Shown in pieces: positions 1-5,998 of a DNA stretch of 6,081 bases. Source of the stretch: Micrococcales bacterium. GTDB taxonomy: Bacteria; Actinomycetota; Actinomycetes; Actinomycetales; Dermatophilaceae. The notes under the pieces were generated by a model. The model was not told where the DNA came from, searched no databases, and was given only the letters and a program-made list of their open reading frames with translations. The stretch is taken from NCBI GenBank assembly GCA_030452775.1, contig JAKDLQ010000141.1:1-6081 (forward strand), read 5' to 3'. How positions within the stretch are numbered: the first letter of the stretch is position 1; each line of letters opens with the position of its first letter. A program made the translations under genes and the position numbers.

Positions 1-70
1 CTGGCGCGGGCGGCTCGGGTCGGAGCTGGCGCGGGCGGCTCGGGTCGGGGGCTGGCGCGGGCGGCTCAGG
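1..70. repeat. Three-copy ~25 bp GC-rich tandem repeat
   Basis: Units begin at 1, 26 and 52 with the shared core CTGGCGCGGGCGGCTC. The first two units are 25 and 26 bases long, and the third runs into the last codons and stop of icd (66-68). The array starts at or before the window edge, so the copy number may be higher. It forms the immediate 3' flank of icd. I see no clear inverted repeat or T-tract, so I do not call it a terminator. Confidence 0.85.
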
Positions 71-2291
71 CCAGGGCGTCGATGATGGCGTTGAAGGTGC
101 TCGATGGGCGCATGACGGCGGCCACTGTGTCCGGGTCGGGCAGGTAGTAGCCGCCGAGGTCGACGGGGGAGCCCTGCACCCCGATGAGCTCCTCGGCGAT
201 CCCGGCCTCGTTGTCGGCGAGCTCCTTGGCGACGTCGACGAACCGCGCCGCGAGGTCGCCGTCGTCGCTCTGCGCCGCCAGCTCCTGGGCCCAGTAGAGG
301 GCGAGGTAGAAGTGGCTGCCGCGGTTGTCGATCCGGCCGACCTTGCGGGCCGGGGACCTGTCCTCATCGAGCACCCGGCCGGTCGCCCGGTCGAGCGTCT
401 GGCCGAGGACCGTGGCCTGGGTGTTGCCGGTGGCCTCCCCGAACTGCTCGAGGCTGGCGGCGAGCGCGAGGAACTCGCCGAGGCTGTCCCAGCGCAGGTA
501 GTTCTGCTCGAGCAGCTGCTGGACGTGCTTGGGCGCCGAGCCACCGGCTCCTGTCTCGAAGAGACCCCCGCCCGCGATGAGCGGCACGATCGAGAGCATC
601 TTGGCGCTGGTGCCGAGCTCGAGGATCGGGAAGAGGTCGGTGAGGTAGTCGCGCAGCACGTTGCCGGTGACCGAGATCGTGTCCTCGCCCCTGCGGATGC
701 GCTCGAGGGAGAAGGCGATGGCGTCCTCGGGCGCCATGATCTCGATCTGGAGGCCGTCGGTGTCGTGGTCCTCGAGGTACTCGGTCACCTTGGCGGTGAG
801 GATAGCGTCGTGTGCCCGGCTGGGGTCGAGCCAGAACACCGCGGGGTGGCCGGTCGCCCGGGCGCGGGTGACGGCGAGCTTGACCCAGTCGCGGATCGGG
901 ATGTCCTTGGCCTGGCAGGCGCGCCAGATGTCACCGGCGGCGACCTCGTGCTCGAGTAGCACAGCGCCGCTGCCGTCGAGCACCCGCACGGTGCCGTCGA
1001 CCGGGATCTCGAAGGTCTTGTCGTGGCTGCCGTACTCCTCGGCCGCCTGGGCCATGAGCCCGACGTTGGACACAGAGCCCATCGTCGCCGGGTCGTAGGC
1101 ACCGTGCGCCCGGCAGTCGTCGATGACGACCTGGTAGATCCCGGCGTAGCTGCTGTCGGGCAGGACCGCGAGCGTGTCGGCCTCGTTGCCATCGGCATCC
1201 CACATGTGGCCCGACGTGCGGATCATCGCCGGCATCGACGCATCGACGATGACATCGCTCGGCACGTGCAGGTTGGTGATGCCCTTGTCGGAGTTGACCA
1301 TGGCGAGCGCGGGGCCGCTCGCGAGGCCCTCCTCGACGGCCGCGAGGATCCCTTCACGCTGCGTCGCCGGGAGCTTCTCGATCGCGGTGAGCATGGCAGC
1401 GAGGCCGTCGCTGGGGGAGGCGCCGACGGAAGCGAGCTCGGCGGCATACCCCTCGAAGAGCGCCGGGAAGAAGGCGCGCACGACGTGGCCGAACATGATC
1501 GGGTCGGACACCTTCATCATCGTCGCCTTGAGGTGGACCGAGAAGAGCACGCCCTCGTCCTTGGCGCGCGCGATCTGGGCGTGCAGGAAGTCCTCCAGCG
1601 GCCCGACCCGCATGACGGTCGCGTCGACGACCTCTCCCGCGAGGACCGGGATCGACTCCTTGAGGACGGTCGTGTCGCCGCCGGCGTCGATGAGCTCGAC
1701 GCGCAGCGACCCGTCCGACTCGATGACCGTGGACTTCTCGTTGTGGCGGAAGTCGTCGGCGCTCATCGTCGCGACGTTCGTCTTGGAGTCGGGGCTCCAG
1801 GCGCCCATCGAGTGCGGGTGCTTGCGCGCGTAGCTCTTCACCGAGGCGGGCGCGCGCCGGTCCGAGTTGCCCTCGCGCAGCACGGGGTTGACGGCAGAGC
1901 CCTTGACCTTGTCGTATGCCGCTCGCGCCGCCTTCTCCTCGTCGGTCTGAGGATCGTCGGGGTAGTGCGGCAGAGCGAAGCCGGCCGCCTGCAGCTCGGT
2001 GACCGCGGCCTTGAGCTGCGGGATCGAGGCGGAGACGTTGGGCAGCTTGACGATGTTGGCCTCGGGCTGCTTGGCGAGGGCGCCGAGCTCGGCGAGCGCG
2101 TCGTGGACCCGCTGCTCCGGGGCGAGCGCGTCGGGGAAGCTCGCGAGGATCCGGGCCGCGAGCGAGATGTCGCGGGTCTCGACGTCGACGCCGGCCTGCC
2201 GCGCGAACGCCGAGACGATGGGCAGCAGCGACGCCGTGGCCAGGGCCGGGGCCTCGTCAGTGTGGGTGTAGATGATCTTCGAGTCAGGCAC
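66..2291 (-). CDS. icd: NADP-dependent isocitrate dehydrogenase, monomeric type
   Basis: Cytoplasmic TCA-cycle enzyme that oxidatively decarboxylates isocitrate to 2-oxoglutarate, reducing NADP+. The 741-residue product has the monomeric (IDH-II) length and opens with the family signature SKIIYTHTDEAPALAT. Numbering from the GTG at 2291 places the residues described for the Azotobacter vinelandii enzyme at identical positions: Ser132, Asn135, Arg145, Lys255 and Tyr420 (substrate and catalysis), Asp350, Asp548 and Asp552 (metal), and His589, Arg600 and Arg649 (NADP 2'-phosphate). This GTG has a GGAG Shine-Dalgarno five bases upstream. An in-frame TTG at 2321 would add ten non-family residues and has no ribosome site, so I reject it. 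The stop is TGA at 66-68. The gene appears intact and monocistronic; the gene upstream is a broken acetyltransferase on the same strand about 145 bases away. The residue correspondence is from memory of the family; the identification is very secure. Confidence 0.97.
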   Translation of the reverse strand: MPDSKIIYTHTDEAPALATASLLPIVSAFARQAGVDVETRDISLAARILASFPDALAPEQRVHDALAELGALAKQPEANIVKLPNVSASIPQLKAAVTELQAAGFALPHYPDDPQTDEEKAARAAYDKVKGSAVNPVLREGNSDRRAPASVKSYARKHPHSMGAWSPDSKTNVATMSADDFRHNEKSTVIESDGSLRVELIDAGGDTTVLKESIPVLAGEVVDATVMRVGPLEDFLHAQIARAKDEGVLFSVHLKATMMKVSDPIMFGHVVRAFFPALFEGYAAELASVGASPSDGLAAMLTAIEKLPATQREGILAAVEEGLASGPALAMVNSDKGITNLHVPSDVIVDASMPAMIRTSGHMWDADGNEADTLAVLPDSSYAGIYQVVIDDCRAHGAYDPATMGSVSNVGLMAQAAEEYGSHDKTFEIPVDGTVRVLDGSGAVLLEHEVAAGDIWRACQAKDIPIRDWVKLAVTRARATGHPAVFWLDPSRAHDAILTAKVTEYLEDHDTDGLQIEIMAPEDAIAFSLERIRRGEDTISVTGNVLRDYLTDLFPILELGTSAKMLSIVPLIAGGGLFETGAGGSAPKHVQQLLEQNYLRWDSLGEFLALAASLEQFGEATGNTQATVLGQTLDRATGRVLDEDRSPARKVGRIDNRGSHFYLALYWAQELAAQSDDGDLAARFVDVAKELADNEAGIAEELIGVQGSPVDLGGYYLPDPDTVAAVMRPSSTFNAIIDALA

Positions 2292-2330
2292 CGGGGCTCC
2301 ATTCGACGTTCCGAGACACAACGTGACATC

Positions 2331-2356
2331 ACGGTATCGGGCGCGGACGCGGTCAG
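2331..2356 (-). promoter_or_regulatory. Possible icd promoter
   Basis: On the minus strand a TACCGT hexamer (2331-2336) fits the actinobacterial TAnnnT -10 pattern. CTGACC (2351-2356) resembles a -35 box but with only 14 bases between them, which is short. A transcript starting near 2324 would have a leader of about 33 bases and would contain the GGAG ribosome site before the GTG at 2291. Weak evidence from pattern matching alone. Confidence 0.25.
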
Positions 2357-2404
2357 GATGCTCTGGTCCGGCTCGGCCCGGAGCGAGGAGTGGGTGCGGT
2401 GCGT

Positions 2405-2437
2405 GGTGTCCCCGGTGTCCTCGGTGTCCTCGGTGTC
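2405..2437. repeat. Four-copy 9 bp tandem repeat
   Basis: GGTGTC recurs exactly every nine bases at 2405, 2414, 2423 and 2432, with variable trinucleotides between (CCC, CTC, CTC). The last copy overlaps the stop codon of the acetyltransferase remnant (2436-2438). The array lies between that gene and the icd promoter region. The period of nine keeps reading frame, so slippage would change spacing but not coding. Confidence 0.85.
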
Positions 2438-3043
2438 AGAAGTCGATCCGCATGACGACGCGACGCGGGGACGGTGCGCTGACCTCGGTGAACCCAGCCT
2501 CGGCGAAGGTGTCGGTGGTCCCGACGTGGAGATCCTCCACGATGACGTCCGTGGTGGTGATCGGGTAGCCCTCGAGGGCGCGGGCACCTCGCTCGCGGGC
2601 GAAGCCGACGGCGGCGCGCGCGAGCGCCCGACTGACGCCGCGTCGTCGGAAACCGGCCCGGGTGAAGAAGCACGTGATCGCGCCCAGACGCTGTCGTCCG
2701 CGCGGTCCTCCGTGCGGCCGGTCCACGGGACGCGGTAGGTGCGCAGCAGGGCTTGGTATGCCGTTCGCGGCTCGACCGCGCACCAGCCGACGGGCTCGCC
2801 GTCCAGGTAGGCGACAACGCCGCTCGTGGTGTCCGACCCCGGGTGGTCGCAGTCGGTCTGTTCGCGGAGCCGCTGGGCGCGCTCCTCGGCGGGCACCGAG
2901 GCGAAGGACTCCCGCGGCGCCAGCTTGTACCGCTGACAATGGCACCTGGCACCTGTGCCGCGGGCGCCGAATATCAGTTGGAGGTCCTCCCAGCTCGCTT
3001 CGTTGGCCGGCGCGACGCGGATCGCCGGGTCCGTTGTCGCCAT
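2436..3043 (-). pseudogene. GNAT-family N-acetyltransferase, frameshifted
   Basis: GNAT proteins transfer an acetyl group from acetyl-CoA to an amine; this one's substrate is unknown. Two overlapping reading frames join into one coherent 201-residue protein. The N-terminal part (about residues 1-121, ATG at 3043) contains a CxC (Cys34, Cys36; ARCHCQRYKL) and the strand VAYLDGEPVGWCAVEPR. The C-terminal part has the acetyl-CoA-binding loop RRRGVSRAL (about 132-140) and ends RRVVMRIDF at the TGA at 2436-2438. The break is after SVW-A: plus-strand positions 2679-2683 read CGCGC, and removing one CG dinucleotide restores WAITCFFTRAGF. The total of 608 bases equals 202 codons plus two, which fits a two-base gain. 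No good Shine-Dalgarno precedes the ATG. Codon use on both sides still looks coding, so the lesion is recent or a sequencing error. If it is an error, this is an intact gene. Confidence 0.85.
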
Positions 3044-3088
3044 GAACAGGAGTGTTCCACGGCGATGGCCGTCGGTGCCGGCTATAGC

Positions 3089-3117
3089 GCTTTGGGCTTT
3101 GGGCTTTGGGCTTGGGC
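3089..3117. repeat. 7 bp tandem repeat in divergent intergenic region
   Basis: TTTGGGC occurs at 3091, 3098 and 3105, followed by a copy lacking one T (3112-3117). It lies between the divergently oriented acetyltransferase remnant (start 3043) and serine hydrolase (start 3169), about 45 bases upstream of the hydrolase's candidate -10 box. A period of seven is not a multiple of three, but the array is non-coding here, so changes in copy number would alter promoter spacing rather than a frame. Confidence 0.85.
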
Positions 3118-3161
3118 TCGATCCGGTCACGCAGATGCCCCGTGGACCCGCGTCCCAGCCC

Positions 3162-3167
3162 TACTGT
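3162..3167 (+). promoter_or_regulatory. Candidate -10 box for a leaderless serine hydrolase mRNA
   Basis: TACTGT fits the TAnnnT actinobacterial -10 consensus. It ends one base before ATG (3169) and seven bases before an in-frame GTG (3175). The latter is the spacing typical of leaderless transcripts in actinobacteria, and no Shine-Dalgarno is visible before either codon. No convincing -35 was found. Confidence 0.35.
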
Positions 3168-3168
3168 G

Positions 3169-4539
3169 ATGAGGGTGAGCAGCGAGGCACGCATCGATCC
3201 GCAGACCGCCCGGCATCTCTCACATCTGCTCGCCGTGGTGCAGCGCGATCTGCGGCTGCCGTCGGTCGCGGCGGGCATCGTCCGCGGTGGCGGGCTCGTC
3301 TGGTCGGACGCGGTCGGGACAGTGGACGGGCGCGCCGGTGGCGCGGCGGCCGACGCCGACACGCAGTACCGGATGGGGTCGATCACCAAGACGTTCGTCG
3401 CGGTGGCCGTGATGCGGCTGAGGGACGCAGGGCGCCTCGACCTGTCGGATCGCTTCGAGGAGCACGTGCCGGGGACGCGACTCGGGGCCGCGACCATCGA
3501 GCAGCTCCTCTCGCACGGCGCCGGCGTGCAGGCCGAGACGAACGGCCCGTGGTGGGAACGCACTCCGGGGGTGTCATGGGACGAGCTCGTGAACTCGTCT
3601 GTGGGGCAGCGGTTCCGGGCCGGTCGGCGCTTCCACTACAGCAACGTCGGCTACGCCGCGCTCGGCGAGCTCGTGGCGCGGGCACACGGGATCGACTGGT
3701 TCGAGGTGCTCAAGGCGGACCTGCTCGACCCGCTCGGGATGGGGCGCACGACGACGCGGCCGTCGGGCACGGCGGCATACGGCCTGGCGGTGCATCCCTT
3801 CGCCGACGTGCTGCTGCCCGAGCCGGAGCACGACGCCGGGGCGATGGGTCCGGCCGGGCAGCTCTGGACGACGACCCTAGATCTCGCGCGGTGGGCGGCG
3901 TTCGCCGGCGGCGATACCGGGGACGTGCTCGCCGCGGACACCCTGGCCGAGATGTTCGAGCCGCACACCCTCGTCGACGAGCTGGGTCAGGCGTGGACCG
4001 GCGCGCACGGCCTCGGCTGGCAGGTGTGGAACGAGGACGGTGTGCGCTTCGTGGGGCATGGCGGGTCGATGCCGGGCTTCCTCGCCGGGATGCGAGTCAA
4101 CCAGGAGACCGGGGACGGGGTCATCAGCTTCGCCAACACGACGTCCGCGCCGCTTCGGCAGGCCACGTTCGACCTGCTGGCCGCCTTCGTCGAGCGGGAG
4201 CCGGTGACGCCCGAGGTGTGGCACGCGACCGGCGATGCGGCGCGCCTCGACGTCCTCGGCACGTGGCACTGGGGGACGGCCGTGACGACCGCCAGGATGG
4301 TCGGCGAGCACCTAGTCCTCGGCGAGCCCGGTCGGAAACGAGGCGCGCGATTCGCCGCTACGGGCGTCGACGAGTGGGTCGGTCTGGACGGGTACTACAC
4401 GGGCGAGCCGCTCCGGGTGGTGCGGCGCCAGGACGGCACGGTGTCGCACCTCGACCTCGCCTCGTTCCGCTTCACCCGCACGCCCTACGACCGCGAGGCC
4501 GACATCCCCGGCGGCGTCGACAAGTCCGGCTGGGTTTAG
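3169..4539 (+). CDS. Serine hydrolase, beta-lactamase/esterase (class C-like) family
   Basis: Probable serine hydrolase of the beta-lactamase/penicillin-binding-protein fold; members include esterases and D-aminopeptidases, and the substrate here cannot be read from sequence. With ATG at 3169 the product is 456 residues. The catalytic set is complete: SITK (Ser71 nucleophile, Lys74), YSN (Tyr157, Asn159) and HGG (297-299, equivalent to the KTG box). LLSHGAGV (114-121) replaces the more usual LLSHTSGL. The beta-lactamase-like domain spans about residues 15-340. A C-terminal region (about 360-456) with WHWG, GLDGYYTGEPLRVVRR and RFTRTPYD looks like a small beta-rich accessory domain. There is no signal peptide, so a cytoplasmic location is inferred and classical antibiotic resistance is unlikely. 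Translation could instead begin at GTG 3175, making a leaderless protein two residues shorter. An earlier in-frame ATG at 3106 adds a non-family Arg/Pro-rich stretch and is rejected. The gene looks intact; degraded transposon DNA starts about 15 bases after its stop. Confidence 0.9.
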   Translation: MRVSSEARIDPQTARHLSHLLAVVQRDLRLPSVAAGIVRGGGLVWSDAVGTVDGRAGGAAADADTQYRMGSITKTFVAVAVMRLRDAGRLDLSDRFEEHVPGTRLGAATIEQLLSHGAGVQAETNGPWWERTPGVSWDELVNSSVGQRFRAGRRFHYSNVGYAALGELVARAHGIDWFEVLKADLLDPLGMGRTTTRPSGTAAYGLAVHPFADVLLPEPEHDAGAMGPAGQLWTTTLDLARWAAFAGGDTGDVLAADTLAEMFEPHTLVDELGQAWTGAHGLGWQVWNEDGVRFVGHGGSMPGFLAGMRVNQETGDGVISFANTTSAPLRQATFDLLAAFVEREPVTPEVWHATGDAARLDVLGTWHWGTAVTTARMVGEHLVLGEPGRKRGARFAATGVDEWVGLDGYYTGEPLRVVRRQDGTVSHLDLASFRFTRTPYDREADIPGGVDKSGWV

Positions 4540-4553
4540 CAGACCAGAAATGA

Positions 4554-4741
4554 GAGCTGGTCGTCGAACGCCACCGCAAGAAGTCCCCCTCTGGGTGTCC
4601 AACCGGGAGCCGTCCGAATGGCTCGCCATGACCACCGACACGCTGCTGGGCCAGTCCACCATCGACCGGCTCACCTCCGGCGCGCACACCCTCATCATCG
4701 AAGGCCCCTCACACCGGCAACGCCAGCGCGTCACCCCGTAG
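4554..4741 (+). pseudogene. istB: istB 3' remnant (IS21-family helper ATPase)
   Basis: IstB is the AAA+ helper that directs the IS21 transposase IstA to target DNA. Only the C-terminal ~60 residues of a ~250-residue protein remain. Bases 4554-4586 read ELVVERHRKKS in one frame. After the loss of one base between 4587 and 4594, the sequence continues in the next frame as VSNREPSEWLAMTTDTLLG, then QSTIDRLTSGAHTLIIEGPS (about 4655-4714), ending at TAG 4739-4741. This matches the recalled IstB C-terminus (KKSTIVTSNREP-EWL-DPLLAQSAIDRL-GESYR). The upstream ATP-binding domain is absent: a stop codon lies directly before 4554 in that frame and the intact hydrolase gene ends at 4539. A reading from ATG 4550 would give a 63-residue product whose first ~15 residues are out of frame. 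No function is expected. Confidence 0.8.
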
Positions 4742-4762
4742 ACGAAACCAGCGAGGCACAGC

Positions 4763-4999
4763 ATGCTCATTTACGACATCGACGGTAACGAGAAAGTGCA
4801 CTGCTTCCTCGCGAAGAGCGCTCAGGTGATGGTCGCGAAGTTCGAGCCGAAGGAGTCGTACCGCCAGGCCGCGATCGACATGGAGTGGAAGCGGTACGCG
4901 GAGTGGCCGACGTTTTCCGTCGCGGGGCGGATGAATGGGACGGATTGGGCGAGGATCGTGAAGGCGATGAACGCTGGTGGGCCGGGTGCTTCATCGTGA
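4763..4999 (+). CDS. Hypothetical protein, 78 residues
   Basis: I do not recognise this protein. Support for it being real: a GAGG ribosome site about six bases before the ATG, a strong G/C bias at third positions for most of its length, and a balanced soluble composition (MLIYDIDGNEKVHCFLAKSA at the start; a Trp/Tyr-rich middle, EWKRYAEWPTFSVAGRM). There is no signal peptide or membrane segment. The tail NAGGPGASS is low-complexity and third-position bias weakens there, so the original C-terminus may be lost. It lies 21 bases after the istB remnant stop and just before the transposase remnant on the other strand, so it could be cargo or a stranded fragment of a larger gene. Confidence 0.5.
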   Translation: MLIYDIDGNEKVHCFLAKSAQVMVAKFEPKESYRQAAIDMEWKRYAEWPTFSVAGRMNGTDWARIVKAMNAGGPGASS

Positions 5000-5112
5000 T
5001 GCCGAGCATGATCTGTCCGCTGTCCGCTGTGCGTGTCGGACATCGTGGGACGTCCGCATCGCACTGGTGGTTCCGGAGAGCTGGAGCAGGTCTTCACGGG
5101 ACGCGCGCCAGG
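5000..5112. other. Non-coding stretch between small ORF and transposase remnant
   Basis: No gene is supported here on either strand. The only local pattern is a duplicated CTGTCCG at 5013 and 5021. Reading frames continuing from the transposase remnant on the minus strand lose resemblance to that family in this interval, so one end of the remnant's breakpoint lies here. Confidence 0.4.
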
Positions 5113-5408
5113 CTGATCGTTGATCGTTGCGACGCGGAAGTCCAGATGGCCACGGATCTGGCTGCGGTGGTACTCGATTCTGCTACCGGCCACTGATAGG
5201 GGCCAAGGCCCGCCCCGGGCACACCAACATGCCCGGCCACAAACTCGACGACGTCATCCGGCAACTCCGGCCATGCCAGCTGTAGTGCTTCATCAGCCGC
5301 GCGAACCCGAGCGCGCTGGCGCCTCGCCGACCCTCCAACAGCTCACGGCCTTCATCGAGCAAGGTCCAGAACTCGACCAACTCGCCCCTCGTACGCCAAG
5401 TACTCCAT
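5113..5408 (-). pseudogene. Tn3-family transposase N-terminal remnant (DUF4158 region)
   Basis: Tn3-type transposases are DDE enzymes of about 1000 residues with an N-terminal DUF4158 DNA-binding region; only about 95 residues of that region survive, spread over three frames. Frame one, to about 5276, reads GELVEFWTLLDEGRELLEGR then RGASALGFARLMKHYSWHG. After a one-base loss near 5275-5266, frame two (from 5273) reads WPELPDDVVEFVAGHVGVPG and then GLGPYQW. After another one-base loss at 5189-5188, frame three (from 5187) reads GSRIEYHRSQIRGHLDFRVA. Joined, this follows the recalled family pattern ELVEFWTLLDEDRELVAGKR...LPDEVVEFVA...YDWSGRTIEYHR-QIR-HLGFR. A start at ATG 5408 or 5431 is uncertain. 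The catalytic domain and the 38-bp terminal repeats are not in the window. Not functional. Confidence 0.78.
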
Positions 5409-5494
5409 GAGCGGCAATCATCCAGTCGCATTGGGTGACAGCAGCGTTATCAGCACCCCGTTGTGTTGTGTTTAGGATCAGACAGCAGCTTCAG
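5409..5494. other. Short intergenic gap
   Basis: Between the transposase remnant and the 3' end of the membrane-protein gene. Less GC-rich than the left half; it holds a small TTGTG duplication at 5461-5470. No gene, hairpin or promoter that I can support. Confidence 0.4.
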
Positions 5495-5986
5495 TCACCA
5501 CTTGCCTGCGTTAGCCACGAGCGAAACGGCAAGGAAACTCGCCCCACCCGCAAACGCCCACACTAGAGATTTGTCCAGAAGCAGGACGGGCCAGTACTTG
5601 CCTCGCATTCGAGCCGCAGCCAGACCACCGATTGAGGCCACAATCGCGACGAGCACTGCCCAAGGGCCAAGTACGAAGAGACCTAGAACGATGACGAATA
5701 CGTCTAGCGTCCACCATCCGGGCCCGCTGCGTGGATTTGCTGCAGACGAGATCGAGAAGGCACAAAGAGCCAGAGCAACGCCTGATATCCAGGGTGCGCT
5801 GATGTCTAGTCCTGGCGCAACGAAGGTCACCAAGGTTCCGAAGTCCTTTGCCCATGGAAGGGTGCTGACGGCGGTCGCTACGCCAGAGAGCGTCGCTGTC
5901 TTAACGAGCACAAGACCAAGCACCGTGGCCAGCAGCCACTCGGCGGTACGCGATGACCGCAACGGCTTGGCCGGGAGGGCCCGCAC
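5495..5986 (-). CDS. Multi-pass membrane protein of unknown function
   Basis: I do not recognise the family. The 163-residue product starts at GTG 5986; an in-frame stop lies about 30 bases upstream and there is no other start between. Hydrophobic segments are at about residues 17-40, 63-83, 91-125 (long enough for a two-helix hairpin, with a Gly-Pro near 107-108) and 139-160, giving four or five membrane spans. The short N-terminus is basic (RALPAKPLRSSR), as is the loop at 126-130 (RMRGK), suggesting both are cytoplasmic. No catalytic motif is visible. Its coding DNA has clearly lower GC and less strict third-position bias than the genes on the left, suggesting transfer or a mobile-element cargo origin. 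No Shine-Dalgarno is clear. A probable IS terminus begins only about 13 bases upstream, so the promoter, or some N-terminal residues, may have been removed. Confidence 0.7.
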   Translation of the reverse strand: MRALPAKPLRSSRTAEWLLATVLGLVLVKTATLSGVATAVSTLPWAKDFGTLVTFVAPGLDISAPWISGVALALCAFSISSAANPRSGPGWWTLDVFVIVLGLFVLGPWAVLVAIVASIGGLAAARMRGKYWPVLLLDKSLVWAFAGGASFLAVSLVANAGKW

Positions 5987-5998
5987 GCCGGGCTCAGT

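Noticed and set aside
1..70. GC-rich array as the icd transcription terminator
   Set aside because: Direct repeats rather than an inverted repeat, with no following T-tract in the minus-strand direction.
1023..2738. 571-codon plus-strand open frame opposite icd
   Set aside because: Arg/Asp/Val-rich shadow of a GC-biased gene; the minus-strand product is a fully recognisable isocitrate dehydrogenase, and no ribosome site or family resemblance exists for the antisense frame. The same applies to 312-959 and 1174-1833.
1838..3130. 430-codon minus-strand open frame as a fusion protein
   Set aside because: Only its first ~120 family residues (from 3043) are real. Past the frameshift at 2679-2680 it reads out-of-frame acetyltransferase and icd sequence, Ser/Arg/Pro-rich.
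2955..4553. 532-codon plus-strand open frame overlapping the serine hydrolase
   Set aside because: Extremely Arg/Ala/Gly-rich frame-shifted shadow; the other frame contains the complete SxxK, YxN and HGG motif set.
5199..5211. GGGCC-AA-GGCCC inverted repeat as a terminator or structured RNA
   Set aside because: Loop of only two bases, no T-tract, and it lies inside the transposase remnant where GC-rich palindromes arise readily.
5183..5431. Stand-alone 82-residue minus-strand protein
   Set aside because: Its first half is Tn3 DUF4158-like, but its second half is out of frame with the continuing homology, so it is part of the remnant rather than a small gene.
5511..5855. 114-codon minus-strand frame within the membrane-protein gene
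   Set aside because: Overlaps the membrane protein in another frame, is Arg/Ser/Gly-rich without pattern and lacks a ribosome site.
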